64,000 nucleotides of DNA from Actinomyces sp. (GCF_029851875.1 NZ_JARKVC010000039.1:88890-152889), one strand, 5' to 3'; shown: positions 8,492 through 17,675, counted from the first letter of the stretch. The notes: a model not told the origin generated them from the sequence alone. Translations and numbers: made by a program.

Positions 8492-11400
8492 TCAGATGCT
8501 CCGACGACGACGCAGCGCCAGTCCGCCGCCTATCGCGGCCAGCGCCACGAGACAGAGCGCCGCTGCAGCGGTGCCGGTGCGTGCCAGCGTGTGCCTTCCC
8601 TGCTTGGAGGCCTGTGCCTGAGCAGGCTTGTCGGCCAGGGGAGTGCCAGGGCTGGCTGGGCCGGCCGGGTCGCTCGGCTGTGCGGGTGTGGCCGGGTCGC
8701 TCGGCTGCGTGGGTGTGGCCGGGTCGCTCGGCTGTGCGGGTGTGGCCGGGTCGCTCGGCTCTACGGGCGTCTCCGGCTCCTGGGTCGGTGCGCACGAGGG
8801 GGTGACGGGCTTGCCCGTGTCCACGAGACCGGGCTGCTCGGGTGCCGTCAGCTCGACGGCAGGAAGCGCCCCCTGGACACAGATACCTGCTGCCGAGGCA
8901 AACTGGTCCTCGGTGCCGGCGAACTCGTCCCACACGTCAGTGATCTCGAGCTTGACGTACTGGCCGTCAAGAGCCTCAGGGAAGGTGGCCTGCTGCCACT
9001 GGGCCGAGCTCTCCCAGGTCCCGGAGAGCACAGGGGCGCCCCAGTCGTCGCTGCCGGCCTTCGCCGTCGGGGAGACGTAGATGCGGTAGTCCTTGATCCT
9101 GCCGTTGACCTTGCCCTGGCGGGAGAGGTACTCCACGGCCAGCATCTTGCTGCCGTCCAGTGCCTGGGTCGGGTTGAAGACCAGCCAGTGCGGCAGGCCA
9201 GGCGTGCCGCCCTTCCACTGGGTGTGCCAGAAGGTGGCGTCATTGTCGTCGAAGGCGGCTGCGACGTGGCCGTTGACCGCGCCCTCACCGACCTTCTCCT
9301 CCGAGTCAGCCGACAGGTCAGAGAAGCCGCTGCACAGACGAGGCCCGAGCGTGGCGCTCATGGCTGTCCGCAGCGTCATATCCGCGGCGTCCTGGCCCCT
9401 GGACCAGGTGAAGACAGCCTCAGCGTCTCCCGACGCCGTCGTGTTGACGACGGTGAAGCGCGCCTGGGTGGTGGCCCCGGCAGGGATCTCCGGCAGGTCG
9501 ACCGAGGCCGGCAGACCGGTCCAGCCCTCCGGCAGGCTCATCGTGACCGTGGAGGCGGGGACCGCCTCACCGTCACCGGCAGTGAGCGTGAGGGTGACCT
9601 CGCCGGGCGAGGCAGGGTTGACCTCGGTCAGTGAGGAGGAGGCCACCTGCATACCGACCTGGCGGCTGAAGGAGAAGACGGCGTTGTCCGTCAGCGCCCC
9701 CTCTGCCTGGACCAGGTCACCTGGCAGCTGGGCCAAGGTTCCTGCAGGCAGCGCTGTCCCGGTCCCGGACAGGGTCTGCGTGGGGTCCACGTCGGTGGCC
9801 GAGACTCCCTGGAGGTCGACGTGTCTCTCCTCACCGGTGGCCAGGGCCAGGTACTGGTTGCTCAGGGCGTTGCGCAGAGTGAGTCCGCGTGAGAGGCACT
9901 GACCGTCTCGCTCCACGCTCTCGTGGGTAATCCGCCACTTCTGGGGGTTGTGCTCGACCGGGGCCTGGGTACGGTAGGCACGGTCGGAGTAGCGCACTGA
10001 CATGTCAGCGCACGGACGCAGCTCCGGACGGGCACCGACCTGTGTCACAACCGCCAGGTGCTTGGAACCGCTGAACATGGACAGGCAGGTACCGGTCGCG
10101 GTGTCACGGACCTGGTAGTAGCCGTCGTAGGTGGCTGTCAGCTGCCAGGGCCCGGCACCGACCTGCTCCAGCCCAGGGATGACGTAGGTGCCGTCAGGCA
10201 GCTCGGTGCCCGGGACCTCGTGGCGGATCTGAGGCTTGCCGATGGAGTCGACGGCAGCCTTCATCCCGTTCTCCCCTCCCCAGCTCGTCCAGGGTCGGGA
10301 GGCGGACCAGGTCATCTGGGAGATGAGGCGCAGGCCGTCGCTGATATACATCGCGACCTCGTTCTCTGTCTCGTAGTCAGAGCGGTCAGGCCAGATGGAG
10401 ACCTTGGCGCCACGCAGCCCCTCGTACCCCGGGTCGATCTGCCGGTTGCCGTCAAAGGTGCCGATGTTCCAGGAGGGGTTGTCGTAGAGGGCGGCGGAGT
10501 TGACGTCGTAGTTCTTCGCCGAGCGGGACCAGTACAGGGCCTGGCTGGCGTTCATGAGCGTGTATCCTCGCTCAGCCAGCTGGGCGGGCTGAAGCCCCGA
10601 GCCTAGCCAGTACTCCACGACGATGTCCTTGTCGAGGGTGACGGCCTGGGTGTCGATGACGCCGTCGTTCCAGATACGCAGGGTCTTACCCTTGTCCTTG
10701 ACGTAGGCGTTGATCTCGTTGATGAACCCGGTGAAGGCGTCAGCAGCGGTAGCCTGCGCGCCGTAGGTCTCCTTCGCGTACCGCTCGATCTGGGGGAACT
10801 GGTTGTAGGACTCGCCCATCATGTACTCGTCCGCTCCCATGTGCCAGTAGGCGCTGTCGAAGACGTCGTCGTACTCGTCAATGAGGTCCTTGTAGAGCTG
10901 ACGGGCCTCTGGCTTGGAGATATCCAGGCCGTCCGGGCGTCGTGAGCCGTTGGCACGCGTGAGCTGGTACTGGGGGGAGTTCTCCAGCCAGACGTTCATG
11001 TGACCTGGGGAGTTGATCTCCGGGATGACGTCGATGCCCAGGGACCGGGCCTTGGTCACCAGCCTCTTGACGTCCTCCTTGGTGTAGTAGGAGTAGGTGT
11101 TGGTGTCCGGGTAGGTGTCTGACTTCAGCTTCATCTCCAGCAGGAGGTAGTTGAGGCGCAGGTCGGCCATGTCGTCCAGGATCTGGCTGATCCACTCCTC
11201 GGAGACGTTGATCTGGCAGGCGCACAGGGTGACGCCGCGCTCGACGTACTGCGGCTTGGAGACCACCGTCCCGGCGGGGAGGGTCAGAGTGCCCTGGCGC
11301 AGGAGCTGGGAGACGGAGCGGGTGCCGTAGAAGACACCGATGTCGCTGGCGCCGACGACCTTGAGGCCCTCGGCGCCGGTGGTCAGCTCGAAGCCCTCCT

Positions 11401-11782
11401 TGCCGAGCTCGGTCAGGCGCCCCTCGTCCTTGACGAGCTCGACGTCCTTCGCGCTGTCTGGGCCGGAGCCTGTCACGGCAGGGATCTCCCCGGACAGGTA
11501 GGCGCTGAGCTCGGTCGCCAGAGTGGCGGCACGAGGGGCCAGGCTCTCGTCGCTGGAGACGACGCGAGCGCCGGGGAGGAGCGTCCAGGTGCCGCCGGAG
11601 CTGGTCCACCCGTCCAGGGACGGGATGGTGCTGGGGAGGGAGGCGGTAGCCTGGGGGTCGTAGGCGGACGCTGCTGCGGTACCGGGGTCGTCGGCAGGTG
11701 CCGCCGCAGCCGTGGGGACAGGAAGCACTGCCGCCAGGAGCATGGCTCCGGACGCGGACAGTGCACGCACTACATTGTGCAC
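8492..11782 (-). CDS. Cell-wall-anchored GH20 glycosidase, lacto-N-biosidase-like
   Basis: 1,096 residues, secreted and sortase-anchored. The signal peptide is about residues 1-28 (MHNVVRALSASGAMLLAAVL, ending TAAAA). A GH20 N-terminal domain lies near 40-175 and the GH20 barrel near 180-520, with the Asp-Glu pair at D318-E319 in HMGADEYM. ERGVTLCACQINVSEEW and PEINSPGHMNVWLE match, from memory, the lacto-N-biosidase LnbB of Bifidobacterium bifidum, which releases Gal-b1,3-GlcNAc, rather than ordinary hexosaminidases. Then come a ricin-like region, an Ig-like NEW3-type domain, an F5/8-type C (CBM32-like) domain, PSDPATPAQ repeats and the sorting signal LARTG with hydrophobic segment and RRRR tail. 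GAGACGAGG precedes the GTG at 11782; the frame is open to 11833. Confidence 0.85.
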   Translation of the reverse strand: MHNVVRALSASGAMLLAAVLPVPTAAAAPADDPGTAAASAYDPQATASLPSTIPSLDGWTSSGGTWTLLPGARVVSSDESLAPRAATLATELSAYLSGEIPAVTGSGPDSAKDVELVKDEGRLTELGKEGFELTTGAEGLKVVGASDIGVFYGTRSVSQLLRQGTLTLPAGTVVSKPQYVERGVTLCACQINVSEEWISQILDDMADLRLNYLLLEMKLKSDTYPDTNTYSYYTKEDVKRLVTKARSLGIDVIPEINSPGHMNVWLENSPQYQLTRANGSRRPDGLDISKPEARQLYKDLIDEYDDVFDSAYWHMGADEYMMGESYNQFPQIERYAKETYGAQATAADAFTGFINEINAYVKDKGKTLRIWNDGVIDTQAVTLDKDIVVEYWLGSGLQPAQLAERGYTLMNASQALYWSRSAKNYDVNSAALYDNPSWNIGTFDGNRQIDPGYEGLRGAKVSIWPDRSDYETENEVAMYISDGLRLISQMTWSASRPWTSWGGENGMKAAVDSIGKPQIRHEVPGTELPDGTYVIPGLEQVGAGPWQLTATYDGYYQVRDTATGTCLSMFSGSKHLAVVTQVGARPELRPCADMSVRYSDRAYRTQAPVEHNPQKWRITHESVERDGQCLSRGLTLRNALSNQYLALATGEERHVDLQGVSATDVDPTQTLSGTGTALPAGTLAQLPGDLVQAEGALTDNAVFSFSRQVGMQVASSSLTEVNPASPGEVTLTLTAGDGEAVPASTVTMSLPEGWTGLPASVDLPEIPAGATTQARFTVVNTTASGDAEAVFTWSRGQDAADMTLRTAMSATLGPRLCSGFSDLSADSEEKVGEGAVNGHVAAAFDDNDATFWHTQWKGGTPGLPHWLVFNPTQALDGSKMLAVEYLSRQGKVNGRIKDYRIYVSPTAKAGSDDWGAPVLSGTWESSAQWQQATFPEALDGQYVKLEITDVWDEFAGTEDQFASAAGICVQGALPAVELTAPEQPGLVDTGKPVTPSCAPTQEPETPVEPSDPATPAQPSDPATPTQPSDPATPAQPSDPAGPASPGTPLADKPAQAQASKQGRHTLARTGTAAAALCLVALAAIGGGLALRRRRSI
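8667..8760 (-). repeat. 27-base coding repeats, four units
   Basis: Four copies at exact 27-base spacing, beginning at 8667, 8694, 8721 and 8748. They encode PSDPATPAQ-type nonapeptides in the stalk between the enzyme domains and the wall anchor. The near identity of the units suggests recent slippage expansion. Confidence 0.85.
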
Positions 11783-11865
11783 GATCAACCTCGTCTCAGT
11801 TGTCAGGGCGGCGTTGTGCGGCCCGTAGGACAACTAAAACCCAGGATCCCGGTGGCGTTCCAGGA

Positions 11866-12504
11866 TTATTGTTCGGAATGCGAAGAAATTGATGTGTGAT
11901 TCCTCACACATAGGATTCTGAACCCTTTGGACGAGGCCTCCTTGCTGACGGTGTAGCCCTGATCTCTCATCCACCGGGCTAGCGAGTCCGCGCCCAGGTT
12001 CCTGCTGACGACGAGCCAGGCCTCACCGTCCTCGGCCAGGAGCCCCAGCCAGGTGCCCAGCAGCTCGTGCAGCGCCTCCTTGCCGATGCGAACCGGTGGG
12101 TTGGACCAGATGAGGTCGAGGCGCTGTCCGGTCTCGCGCAGCTCGGCGAGCAGTGCGTCGGCCTGAACGGTCCGCACGCTGGTGAGCCCCGCAGCGGCCG
12201 TGTTGCGGGCAGTGAGCTCAAGTGAGCGCTCGTTGACGTCAACGGCCAGCACGCGCGCCTGCGGGGCCGCGTCGGCCAGCGCCAGGGTGATCGGTCCCCA
12301 GCCGCAGCCCAGGTCCAGGAAGGTACCCGTCTGAGGGGGATGGGGCACGTGGTCCAGGAGTACCTGGGTTCCCTTGTCCAGGCGGGATCCGGAGAAGACG
12401 CCAGAGGCGGTGGCGACGGCGTACTGGCGACCTCGGATCGTGAAGCGGTGGGTCTGCTCCTGGTCAGGGCTGGAAGGGGAGGCGGTGAAGTAGTGCTCGC
12501 TCAC
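11866..12504 (-). CDS. Class I SAM-dependent methyltransferase, RsmC-like
   Basis: 212 residues. SAM-binding motif I is FLDLGCGWGPITLALA, followed by VLAVDVNERSLELTARN. The catalytic-type motif NPPVRIG is characteristic of the MTS domain of RsmC/RlmG enzymes, which methylate guanine N2 in rRNA. The length corresponds to a single MTS domain rather than the two-domain E. coli RsmC. The start is GTG at 12504, six bases after TAGCCT. It lies upstream of the GH20 gene on the same strand, but the gap of 83 bases suggests separate expression. Whether the substrate is 16S or 23S rRNA, or something else, cannot be said. Confidence 0.8.
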   Translation of the reverse strand: MSEHYFTASPSSPDQEQTHRFTIRGRQYAVATASGVFSGSRLDKGTQVLLDHVPHPPQTGTFLDLGCGWGPITLALADAAPQARVLAVDVNERSLELTARNTAAAGLTSVRTVQADALLAELRETGQRLDLIWSNPPVRIGKEALHELLGTWLGLLAEDGEAWLVVSRNLGADSLARWMRDQGYTVSKEASSKGFRILCVRNHTSISSHSEQ

Positions 12505-12510
12505 GCCACC

Positions 12511-12516
12511 AGGCTA
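12511..12516 (-). promoter_or_regulatory. -10 hexamer before the RsmC-like gene
   Basis: TAGCCT on the minus strand, six bases before the GTG at 12504. Confidence 0.5.
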
Positions 12517-12551
12517 CCGAGCCCGGCAGGAGACGGCGGCGGCCGGGAGCG

Positions 12552-14015
12552 TCAGGCCGCGTGACGGCTCAGCAAGGGCGTGAGCGCCAGCATGAGACCC
12601 AGCACAGCCACCACCGGGACCACGATCCCGGTCTCCACCCCGGCGGCTGTGGGCGCGACTGCCGCGGTCACCAGGGTGCCGAGGGCCGCCCCGCCGGCGT
12701 TGCCCGCCACGGTGACTGCCGTGGCAGCCGTGGACTGCGTGATCCCGTCCGGCCTGCCTCCGAGCTCGATCGGGTCCGTGACACAGCGGATCATCGTGTC
12801 CTGGTGGACAAGCCCCATTCCCGTTCCGGCCACGGTCCATCCCAGGTGCAGGAACCACCAGGGGACCAGGGCTCCCAGGGCCAGGGCAAGGAGACCAGCC
12901 CCTGTAGCGAAGGCGAGTGCCCCCACGATGCCACGCCGGAGGTATCGCCGCCCCTCGCGCGCAGGCCGGGCGCCGCACCACATGGCGACGGCGCTCCAGG
13001 CCAGCCCGTTGGTGCTCAGCGCCCAGCCCACGGCAGTAGGCCCCAGGCCCAGCACGTCGTGAGCTGCGGGCGAGATGAGGAAGTCGAGGGCGAAGTAGGC
13101 GGCACACACCCAGGCCAGAGTCGTGACGGCGGCCGGTCGCCCTGGAGCCAGGCGCATGGAGCCAGACGGAAACACCTGTCCGCAGGCCCACGCTATCGCC
13201 CCCAGCCCGATGGCTGCTGCGGGCCAGAACCAGGTGACGGAGGAGGGGACCGTCCCGATCACCGCGACGCCTCCGGCCAGGACCAGGGCGGCAGCCCAGG
13301 GTGGAGCGTTGACGTCACCACGGACAAGCAGGCCGCGGATCTCCCGCGCCATCACCAACCGTGCCAGCACCAGCGCGGGCACGTAGCCCACCAGCGCCCA
13401 GCGCCAGCTCCAGGCGGAGGACAGCACCGAGGCGTAGACCGGCCCCACCAGCGAGGAGAGGATCCACATGGCTGCGGACGCCGCCAGGAACAGGCGCCGC
13501 CAGGCGTCGGGAAGGCCGGCTACCAGGACCCCGGTGGAGACGGTGGCCAGGGCGCCGGCGGCCAGGCCTCTGAGGACCTCTCCCAGTACGTAGGTACCGA
13601 CGCTCGGCGCCAGGGCCCCGACCACCGCACCTGCCACGAGCACGGTAGTCAGCACCGTCATGAGTCGGTCAGCCCGCCAGCGCTGGAGCATGACTCCGCC
13701 CAGCGGCATCGTGAGGAAGGTCGGGACCATGGCTGCGGCCGTCACCAGCCCGTAGCGCTCGCGAGCTCCCAGGTCGGTGGCCATGAGCGGCAGCACGGTC
13801 TGGTTGAGATAGGTCTGCATCCCAGCCATGAGCTCGACGGCGAGCATCGCCAGGGCCAGGTGGCCCAGCCTGGTGGTGAGCACGGCTCGGACCGACGGCG
13901 TGGCTAGGCCGGGCTCGGACTCGGTCGCAGGGGCGGACCGGGCCTCAGCCGCAGGCGGCGTCGGCTGCGCGACGGGAGTGTCGTCGTCGGCAGGGCCGAG
14001 GGCTGGGGTGCTCAC
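12552..14015 (-). CDS. MFS transporter, drug:proton antiporter type
   Basis: 487 residues with about 12-14 hydrophobic helices. The N-terminal 50 residues are hydrophilic, then LAMLAVELMAGMQTYLNQTV begins the first helix. PLGGVMLQRWRADRLM is the loop 2-3 signature (G-x-xx-D-R-x-G-R/K type) of the major facilitator superfamily, and helix 5 has a GPVY-containing antiporter-like motif. Substrates cannot be predicted. The GTG start at 14015 lies six bases after TACCCT. The stop is 47 bases before the start of the RsmC-like gene, which has its own -10 hexamer. Confidence 0.8.
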   Translation of the reverse strand: MSTPALGPADDDTPVAQPTPPAAEARSAPATESEPGLATPSVRAVLTTRLGHLALAMLAVELMAGMQTYLNQTVLPLMATDLGARERYGLVTAAAMVPTFLTMPLGGVMLQRWRADRLMTVLTTVLVAGAVVGALAPSVGTYVLGEVLRGLAAGALATVSTGVLVAGLPDAWRRLFLAASAAMWILSSLVGPVYASVLSSAWSWRWALVGYVPALVLARLVMAREIRGLLVRGDVNAPPWAAALVLAGGVAVIGTVPSSVTWFWPAAAIGLGAIAWACGQVFPSGSMRLAPGRPAAVTTLAWVCAAYFALDFLISPAAHDVLGLGPTAVGWALSTNGLAWSAVAMWCGARPAREGRRYLRRGIVGALAFATGAGLLALALGALVPWWFLHLGWTVAGTGMGLVHQDTMIRCVTDPIELGGRPDGITQSTAATAVTVAGNAGGAALGTLVTAAVAPTAAGVETGIVVPVVAVLGLMLALTPLLSRHAA

Positions 14016-14021
14016 GACGTG

Positions 14022-14027
14022 AGGGTA
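14022..14027 (-). promoter_or_regulatory. -10 hexamer before the MFS gene
   Basis: TACCCT on the minus strand, six bases before the GTG at 14015. Confidence 0.5.
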
Positions 14028-14037
14028 TCGGCATCAG

Positions 14038-15132
14038 TCAGGTCCTGCCCTTGAGCCGCATCGTTGTGCGGCGCCCTTGCGTGTTCTCCTTGGAGGCGCG
14101 GCGCTGCTGCTGACGGTTGGTGCGCGCGTCCTGGCGCAGCGCCAGGCGTGCGGACTCACGCCGCATTCGCAGGTAGCGCTCCACTCTGCTGGTCTCGAGC
14201 GTGCCCTCCTTGACAGCCGCGATGATGGCGCAGCCCGGCTCGCCCGTGTGTGAGCAGTCCGTGTAGCGGCATCTGGCGGCGAGGACGGTGACGTCCTCGA
14301 AGGCGTCGTCGATCGCGTCGGCGTCCGAGGTGACGCCGAGTGCGCGGATGCCGGGCGTGTCGATCAGGCACACGCCGTGACGGTCAATGAGCTGACGGCT
14401 CGTCGTTGTGTGCCGGCCCTTTGAGTCGCGCCCACGCACCGCTCCTGTTGCGAGGTCCGTGCCGAGCAAGGCGTTGGTGAGCGTCGACTTTCCGGCACCC
14501 GAGCGGCCCACGAGAACCGTTGTCGTGCCAGGAGCGAGGTACTCGCGCAACGCCTCGAGCGAGGCAGGTTCTGATACTGAGACAGCGAGCGCACGGTCGG
14601 TGTAGCGCCCGAGCTCGGCCAGGGCGGTCTCGACGGCCTCCGCAGGCGCCAGGTCCGCCTTGGTCAGGACGAGCCAGGCGGCCGTGCCTGAAGAGCGGGC
14701 CAGGGCCGTGAGCCGCTCCACCCTCCCGACGGACGGCTCCGGCTTCATCGGCTCGACGATCAGGAGGGTGTCGATGTTCGCAGCGATCGCCTGGCCGATC
14801 GACCTCCCGGAGACTGCGGGCCGCTGAAGGAAGGTCCGGCGCGGCAGGACCGCCCGGACGACCGGCACACCGTCGTATGAGCCAAGCGCCACCCAGTCAC
14901 CGACTACCGGTGGCCAGGGCTCGTGGTCGTCGGCGTTGCCGGGCGTGACAAGGTCGACAGTGATCGGTTCCGTTGCGGCGGTGTCGCCGTCGTTGAGGGG
15001 CTGGGCGACAAGCGCTCCTCGGTGAACGGCGACGATCCTGGCCGGACGCAGCGACGTGGGGTCATCGAGCGAGGCAACCTGGAAGTACGCCCTCCAACGT
15101 TCGTCCCAGCCGAGTCCAGGGTCAGAGGTCAT
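14038..15132 (-). CDS. rsgA: Ribosome small-subunit-dependent GTPase A
   Basis: 364 residues, a circularly permuted GTPase that acts late in 30S subunit maturation. The OB-fold part contains PPVVGDWVAL; the GTPase motifs come in permuted order: G4 LTKADL, then G1 GRSGAGKSTLTNALLG, then G3 DTPGIRALG. The C-terminal zinc site is CRYTDCSHTGEPGC. The protein begins with a GLGWDERW segment, a lead found in one RsgA subgroup. AAGGACAAGG lies just before the ATG at 15132. It starts 19 bases after the ABC-2 permease stop and may be the last gene of that operon. Confidence 0.92.
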   Translation of the reverse strand: MTSDPGLGWDERWRAYFQVASLDDPTSLRPARIVAVHRGALVAQPLNDGDTAATEPITVDLVTPGNADDHEPWPPVVGDWVALGSYDGVPVVRAVLPRRTFLQRPAVSGRSIGQAIAANIDTLLIVEPMKPEPSVGRVERLTALARSSGTAAWLVLTKADLAPAEAVETALAELGRYTDRALAVSVSEPASLEALREYLAPGTTTVLVGRSGAGKSTLTNALLGTDLATGAVRGRDSKGRHTTTSRQLIDRHGVCLIDTPGIRALGVTSDADAIDDAFEDVTVLAARCRYTDCSHTGEPGCAIIAAVKEGTLETSRVERYLRMRRESARLALRQDARTNRQQQRRASKENTQGRRTTMRLKGRT

Positions 15133-15151
15133 GACCTTGTCCTTTCACGTG

Positions 15152-15919
15152 TCAGACGCTGTCTCGGCGCTTGCCTGACCGGAGGCGGACGACGGTGTGC
15201 CGTGTCGCCACGAGCCCGGCGGCTGCCCAGAGGAGACCAGCGAGCAGGTCGTGGGCGAGGAGCCCGAGAGCTCCTGCGCGGGTGTCGATGGCAGTGAGCG
15301 TCCCTGTCATCGGGACGAGACGGGACAGGGCCTGCATCCACACGGGACAGACGCCCAGCGGAACGATGACACCGGTGAGAACCGGCAAGAAGGAGGCGAC
15401 GATCGTCGCTCCCAGGTACGGGTCGGGCAGGTCGACGCCGATCCCGGCGGCGGCGACTCCCAGGAGGAGACCACAGATGACCGCTGCCGGTGTCAGGGCG
15501 ATCACGCGGCAGAGGAGAGCGGTGTCGGACGTCGGTGAGAGAGCGAGGACGCTGCCGACGGCGACCGCTCCCGTGAGGACGGCGATAAGGACCGGCAACG
15601 CTGCCACGGCCAGCCAGTAGGCGGCGTCGAGCCGACGCCGTGTGTGGACCTCCTGGAAGATCCCCAGCGTGCGATCAGTCGCGACCGCTGCGACGATCCC
15701 GCCGGTGACCGACGTCGACAGGGCGACGAGGGCGGCGGCGTAGCCCGTGCGCACGAGGTCCGGCGCAGACAGGTCCGCTCCCATGAGGACGTCGAAGGCG
15801 ATGTCAAGCAGGGGCAGGACAAGCAACGTCGTTGCGGCCGTTCCAGCGGTAGCGAGCGCCGTTGAGGAACGCCAGCCGACGCGTGCTCGGGAGGTCATGC
15901 GGTGCCAGAAGGAGCGCAT
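15152..15919 (-). CDS. ABC-2 type permease (second)
   Basis: 255 residues with about six hydrophobic helices (first ALATAGTAATTLLVLPLLDI near residue 20). It is the second permease of a three-gene ABC exporter: its ATG at 15919 overlaps the stop of the first permease by one base (TGATG). ABC-2 permeases of this size export lipids, drugs or peptides, or give self-protection against bacteriocins; nothing in the sequence decides between these. The frame is open upstream of 15919, but that part overlaps the preceding gene. Confidence 0.75.
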   Translation of the reverse strand: MRSFWHRMTSRARVGWRSSTALATAGTAATTLLVLPLLDIAFDVLMGADLSAPDLVRTGYAAALVALSTSVTGGIVAAVATDRTLGIFQEVHTRRRLDAAYWLAVAALPVLIAVLTGAVAVGSVLALSPTSDTALLCRVIALTPAAVICGLLLGVAAAGIGVDLPDPYLGATIVASFLPVLTGVIVPLGVCPVWMQALSRLVPMTGTLTAIDTRAGALGLLAHDLLAGLLWAAAGLVATRHTVVRLRSGKRRDSV

Positions 15920-16677
15920 CACATGATCTCCAACGTTCCGGTGCGGGTCGCCAGATACAGCGCCCGTCGGCCCAGGAAGGCCGCGAGTCCCAGCCACGCG
16001 GCGACAACGAGGCACCAGGCAGCCACGTCTCCCGCACCCACCGGACGTCCGAGCAGGAGGTGGAAGGGAACGCGCAGCGGAAGGATGCGGCTCACGGTCG
16101 CGATCCACGTCGGCGGGCGTGAGGAGGTGAAAAGGATCCCGGACAGTGCGAAGACGGGGACCAGGAGCAGGCCCTCGTAGGAGATCGCGTTCGGGGTCAG
16201 GACAAAGAGCGCCGCGATCACGAGGCTGAGTGCGATGCAGCCGACAAGCAGCATGAGACTACTGAGCAGCAGCCGGGGCAGCTCCCAGCCACCCAACGGC
16301 GTCAAGTCCACCGACCAGGCTAACGTGGCCCACGTCAGCCAGGCGAGGGGGAGTGAGAGGCAGCCGAAGGAGGCAGCCGAGCAGACCACTGCCGCGATGG
16401 CACGCAGCGCGCCGATCGGTGCCATGACGAGGTGAACGAGAGTGCCCTTGTAGCGTTCGAAGCCGATGATGCCTGCCGCGCAGGTGGCGGTTGTCCACAT
16501 ACCGATGACGCCTCCGCGCACCCATCCCTGCGTCGGCGTGATGCTGCCCCACGCGTGGGCCGCGAGGAACTGAACCAGTGTCGTTGTCACCGTGGTCATG
16601 GCCATGATCTGGACAAAGTAGGGCACGCGGACGAACTGGCGGACATGGAACCAGCTCATCCGCAGCTGACGCCTCAT
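15919..16677 (-). CDS. ABC-2 type permease (first)
   Basis: 252 residues and about six hydrophobic helices, with FERYKGTLVHLVMAPIG between helices 2 and 3, a typical ABC-2 coupling segment. The ATG at 16677 overlaps the stop of the ATPase gene by four bases (ATGA), so translation is probably coupled. Together with the next permease it should form the heterodimeric membrane channel of the exporter. Confidence 0.78.
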   Translation of the reverse strand: MRRQLRMSWFHVRQFVRVPYFVQIMAMTTVTTTLVQFLAAHAWGSITPTQGWVRGGVIGMWTTATCAAGIIGFERYKGTLVHLVMAPIGALRAIAAVVCSAASFGCLSLPLAWLTWATLAWSVDLTPLGGWELPRLLLSSLMLLVGCIALSLVIAALFVLTPNAISYEGLLLVPVFALSGILFTSSRPPTWIATVSRILPLRVPFHLLLGRPVGAGDVAAWCLVVAAWLGLAAFLGRRALYLATRTGTLEIM

Positions 16678-17675
16678 CGGGCTAGCCTGTCTGCCAGTGC
16701 CAGGTAGGCTTCCTCCAGTGACGCTGGCCGGGTGAGGAGATCCTGTGGCGGGGCGATCCCCTCGGCCTCCAGAGCGGTGAGCAGGCGCCTGTGAACGGTG
16801 TCCACGGTGCTCACGGTCTCCTGGCCCCGGGGCCAGGAGACCGTGAGGGACCACCTGCCGGAGGACGGGCGCTGTCTGACGCTCGCCTCCGGCAGCCTCT
16901 GTCCCAGCCGTTGAGAGAGGTCAGCCGCTGCCGCTGGGGCGGTCAGGGTGCTCACGAGGCTGATCCCGGCGGCGGCAGCGACGTCGTCGACCGAGCCCCG
17001 TGTGTAGACACGCCCCGCGCCGATGACGGAGATGGTATCCGCCAGCTCCTCGACCTCTGGCATGGAGTGTGAGGTGAGCAGGACGCCTGTGCCCTGGTCC
17101 GCCAGGAGGCGGATGAGGTCGCGCACCTGGAGAGCGACATCGGGATCCAGCCCAGTAGTTGGCTCGTCGAGGAGGAGGAGCGCTGGCGTGCCCAGCAGTG
17201 CACGGGCCAGGTGGAGGCGTTGGTACATACCTCGAGACAGGGCCCCGGCCTTGCGGTCTCCAACCTCGTCCAGGCCCACCTGCTCCAGGGCCCGCGTCAC
17301 GGCAGGACGTCGCCCGTGGCTGGGCAGGCCCTGAAGGTCGGCGAAGAACAGGAGGTTGTCTCGGACCGTGGCACGTGGGTAGAACCCGAGCTCGCCACCG
17401 AGTACGAGGCCGAGGCGGCGACGTGCCTGCTGTGGATGGCGTACGGCGTCGACACCGTCCACGTGGACTGAGCCGGCAGAAGGTGCCAGGAGGGTAGCGC
17501 ATACACGGACCGTCGTCGTCTTCCCTGCACCGTTGGGGCCGAGGAGAGCGTGGACCTGCCCGGGCAGGACGTCCAGCGACACGTCCTCAACGGCAGGGAA
17601 GTCCTCTCTGCCCAGGAGCCGACGCAGGGACCGCAGTCTCAGGACAGGGTCAGTAGCAGCAGACACCCGGGCCAT
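16674..17675 (-). CDS. ABC transporter ATP-binding protein (ABC-2 exporter)
   Basis: 333 residues. Walker A is GPNGAGKTTT, the signature loop is degenerate but recognisable (ALSRGMYQRLHLARAL), Walker B is ALLLLDEPTTGLDPD and the switch His is in LLTSHSM. The C-terminal extension of about 100 residues is as in DrrA/CcmA-type exporters. It drives the two permeases that follow. The ATG at 17675 is chosen; a TTG three codons upstream (17684) is also possible. The region before it is low in coding signal and holds a small uncertain frame. Confidence 0.85.
   Translation of the reverse strand: MARVSAATDPVLRLRSLRRLLGREDFPAVEDVSLDVLPGQVHALLGPNGAGKTTTVRVCATLLAPSAGSVHVDGVDAVRHPQQARRRLGLVLGGELGFYPRATVRDNLLFFADLQGLPSHGRRPAVTRALEQVGLDEVGDRKAGALSRGMYQRLHLARALLGTPALLLLDEPTTGLDPDVALQVRDLIRLLADQGTGVLLTSHSMPEVEELADTISVIGAGRVYTRGSVDDVAAAAGISLVSTLTAPAAAADLSQRLGQRLPEASVRQRPSSGRWSLTVSWPRGQETVSTVDTVHRRLLTALEAEGIAPPQDLLTRPASLEEAYLALADRLAR

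Noticed and set aside
8667..8760. Regular direct repeats, considered as a CRISPR array
   Set aside because: The units are contiguous without spacers and encode PSDPATPAQ repeats in frame in a surface protein.
7520..9634. A 704-codon plus-strand frame crossing brnQ and the GH20 gene
   Set aside because: It runs through the terminator hairpin and two convergent genes, and its translation is repetitive and without domains.
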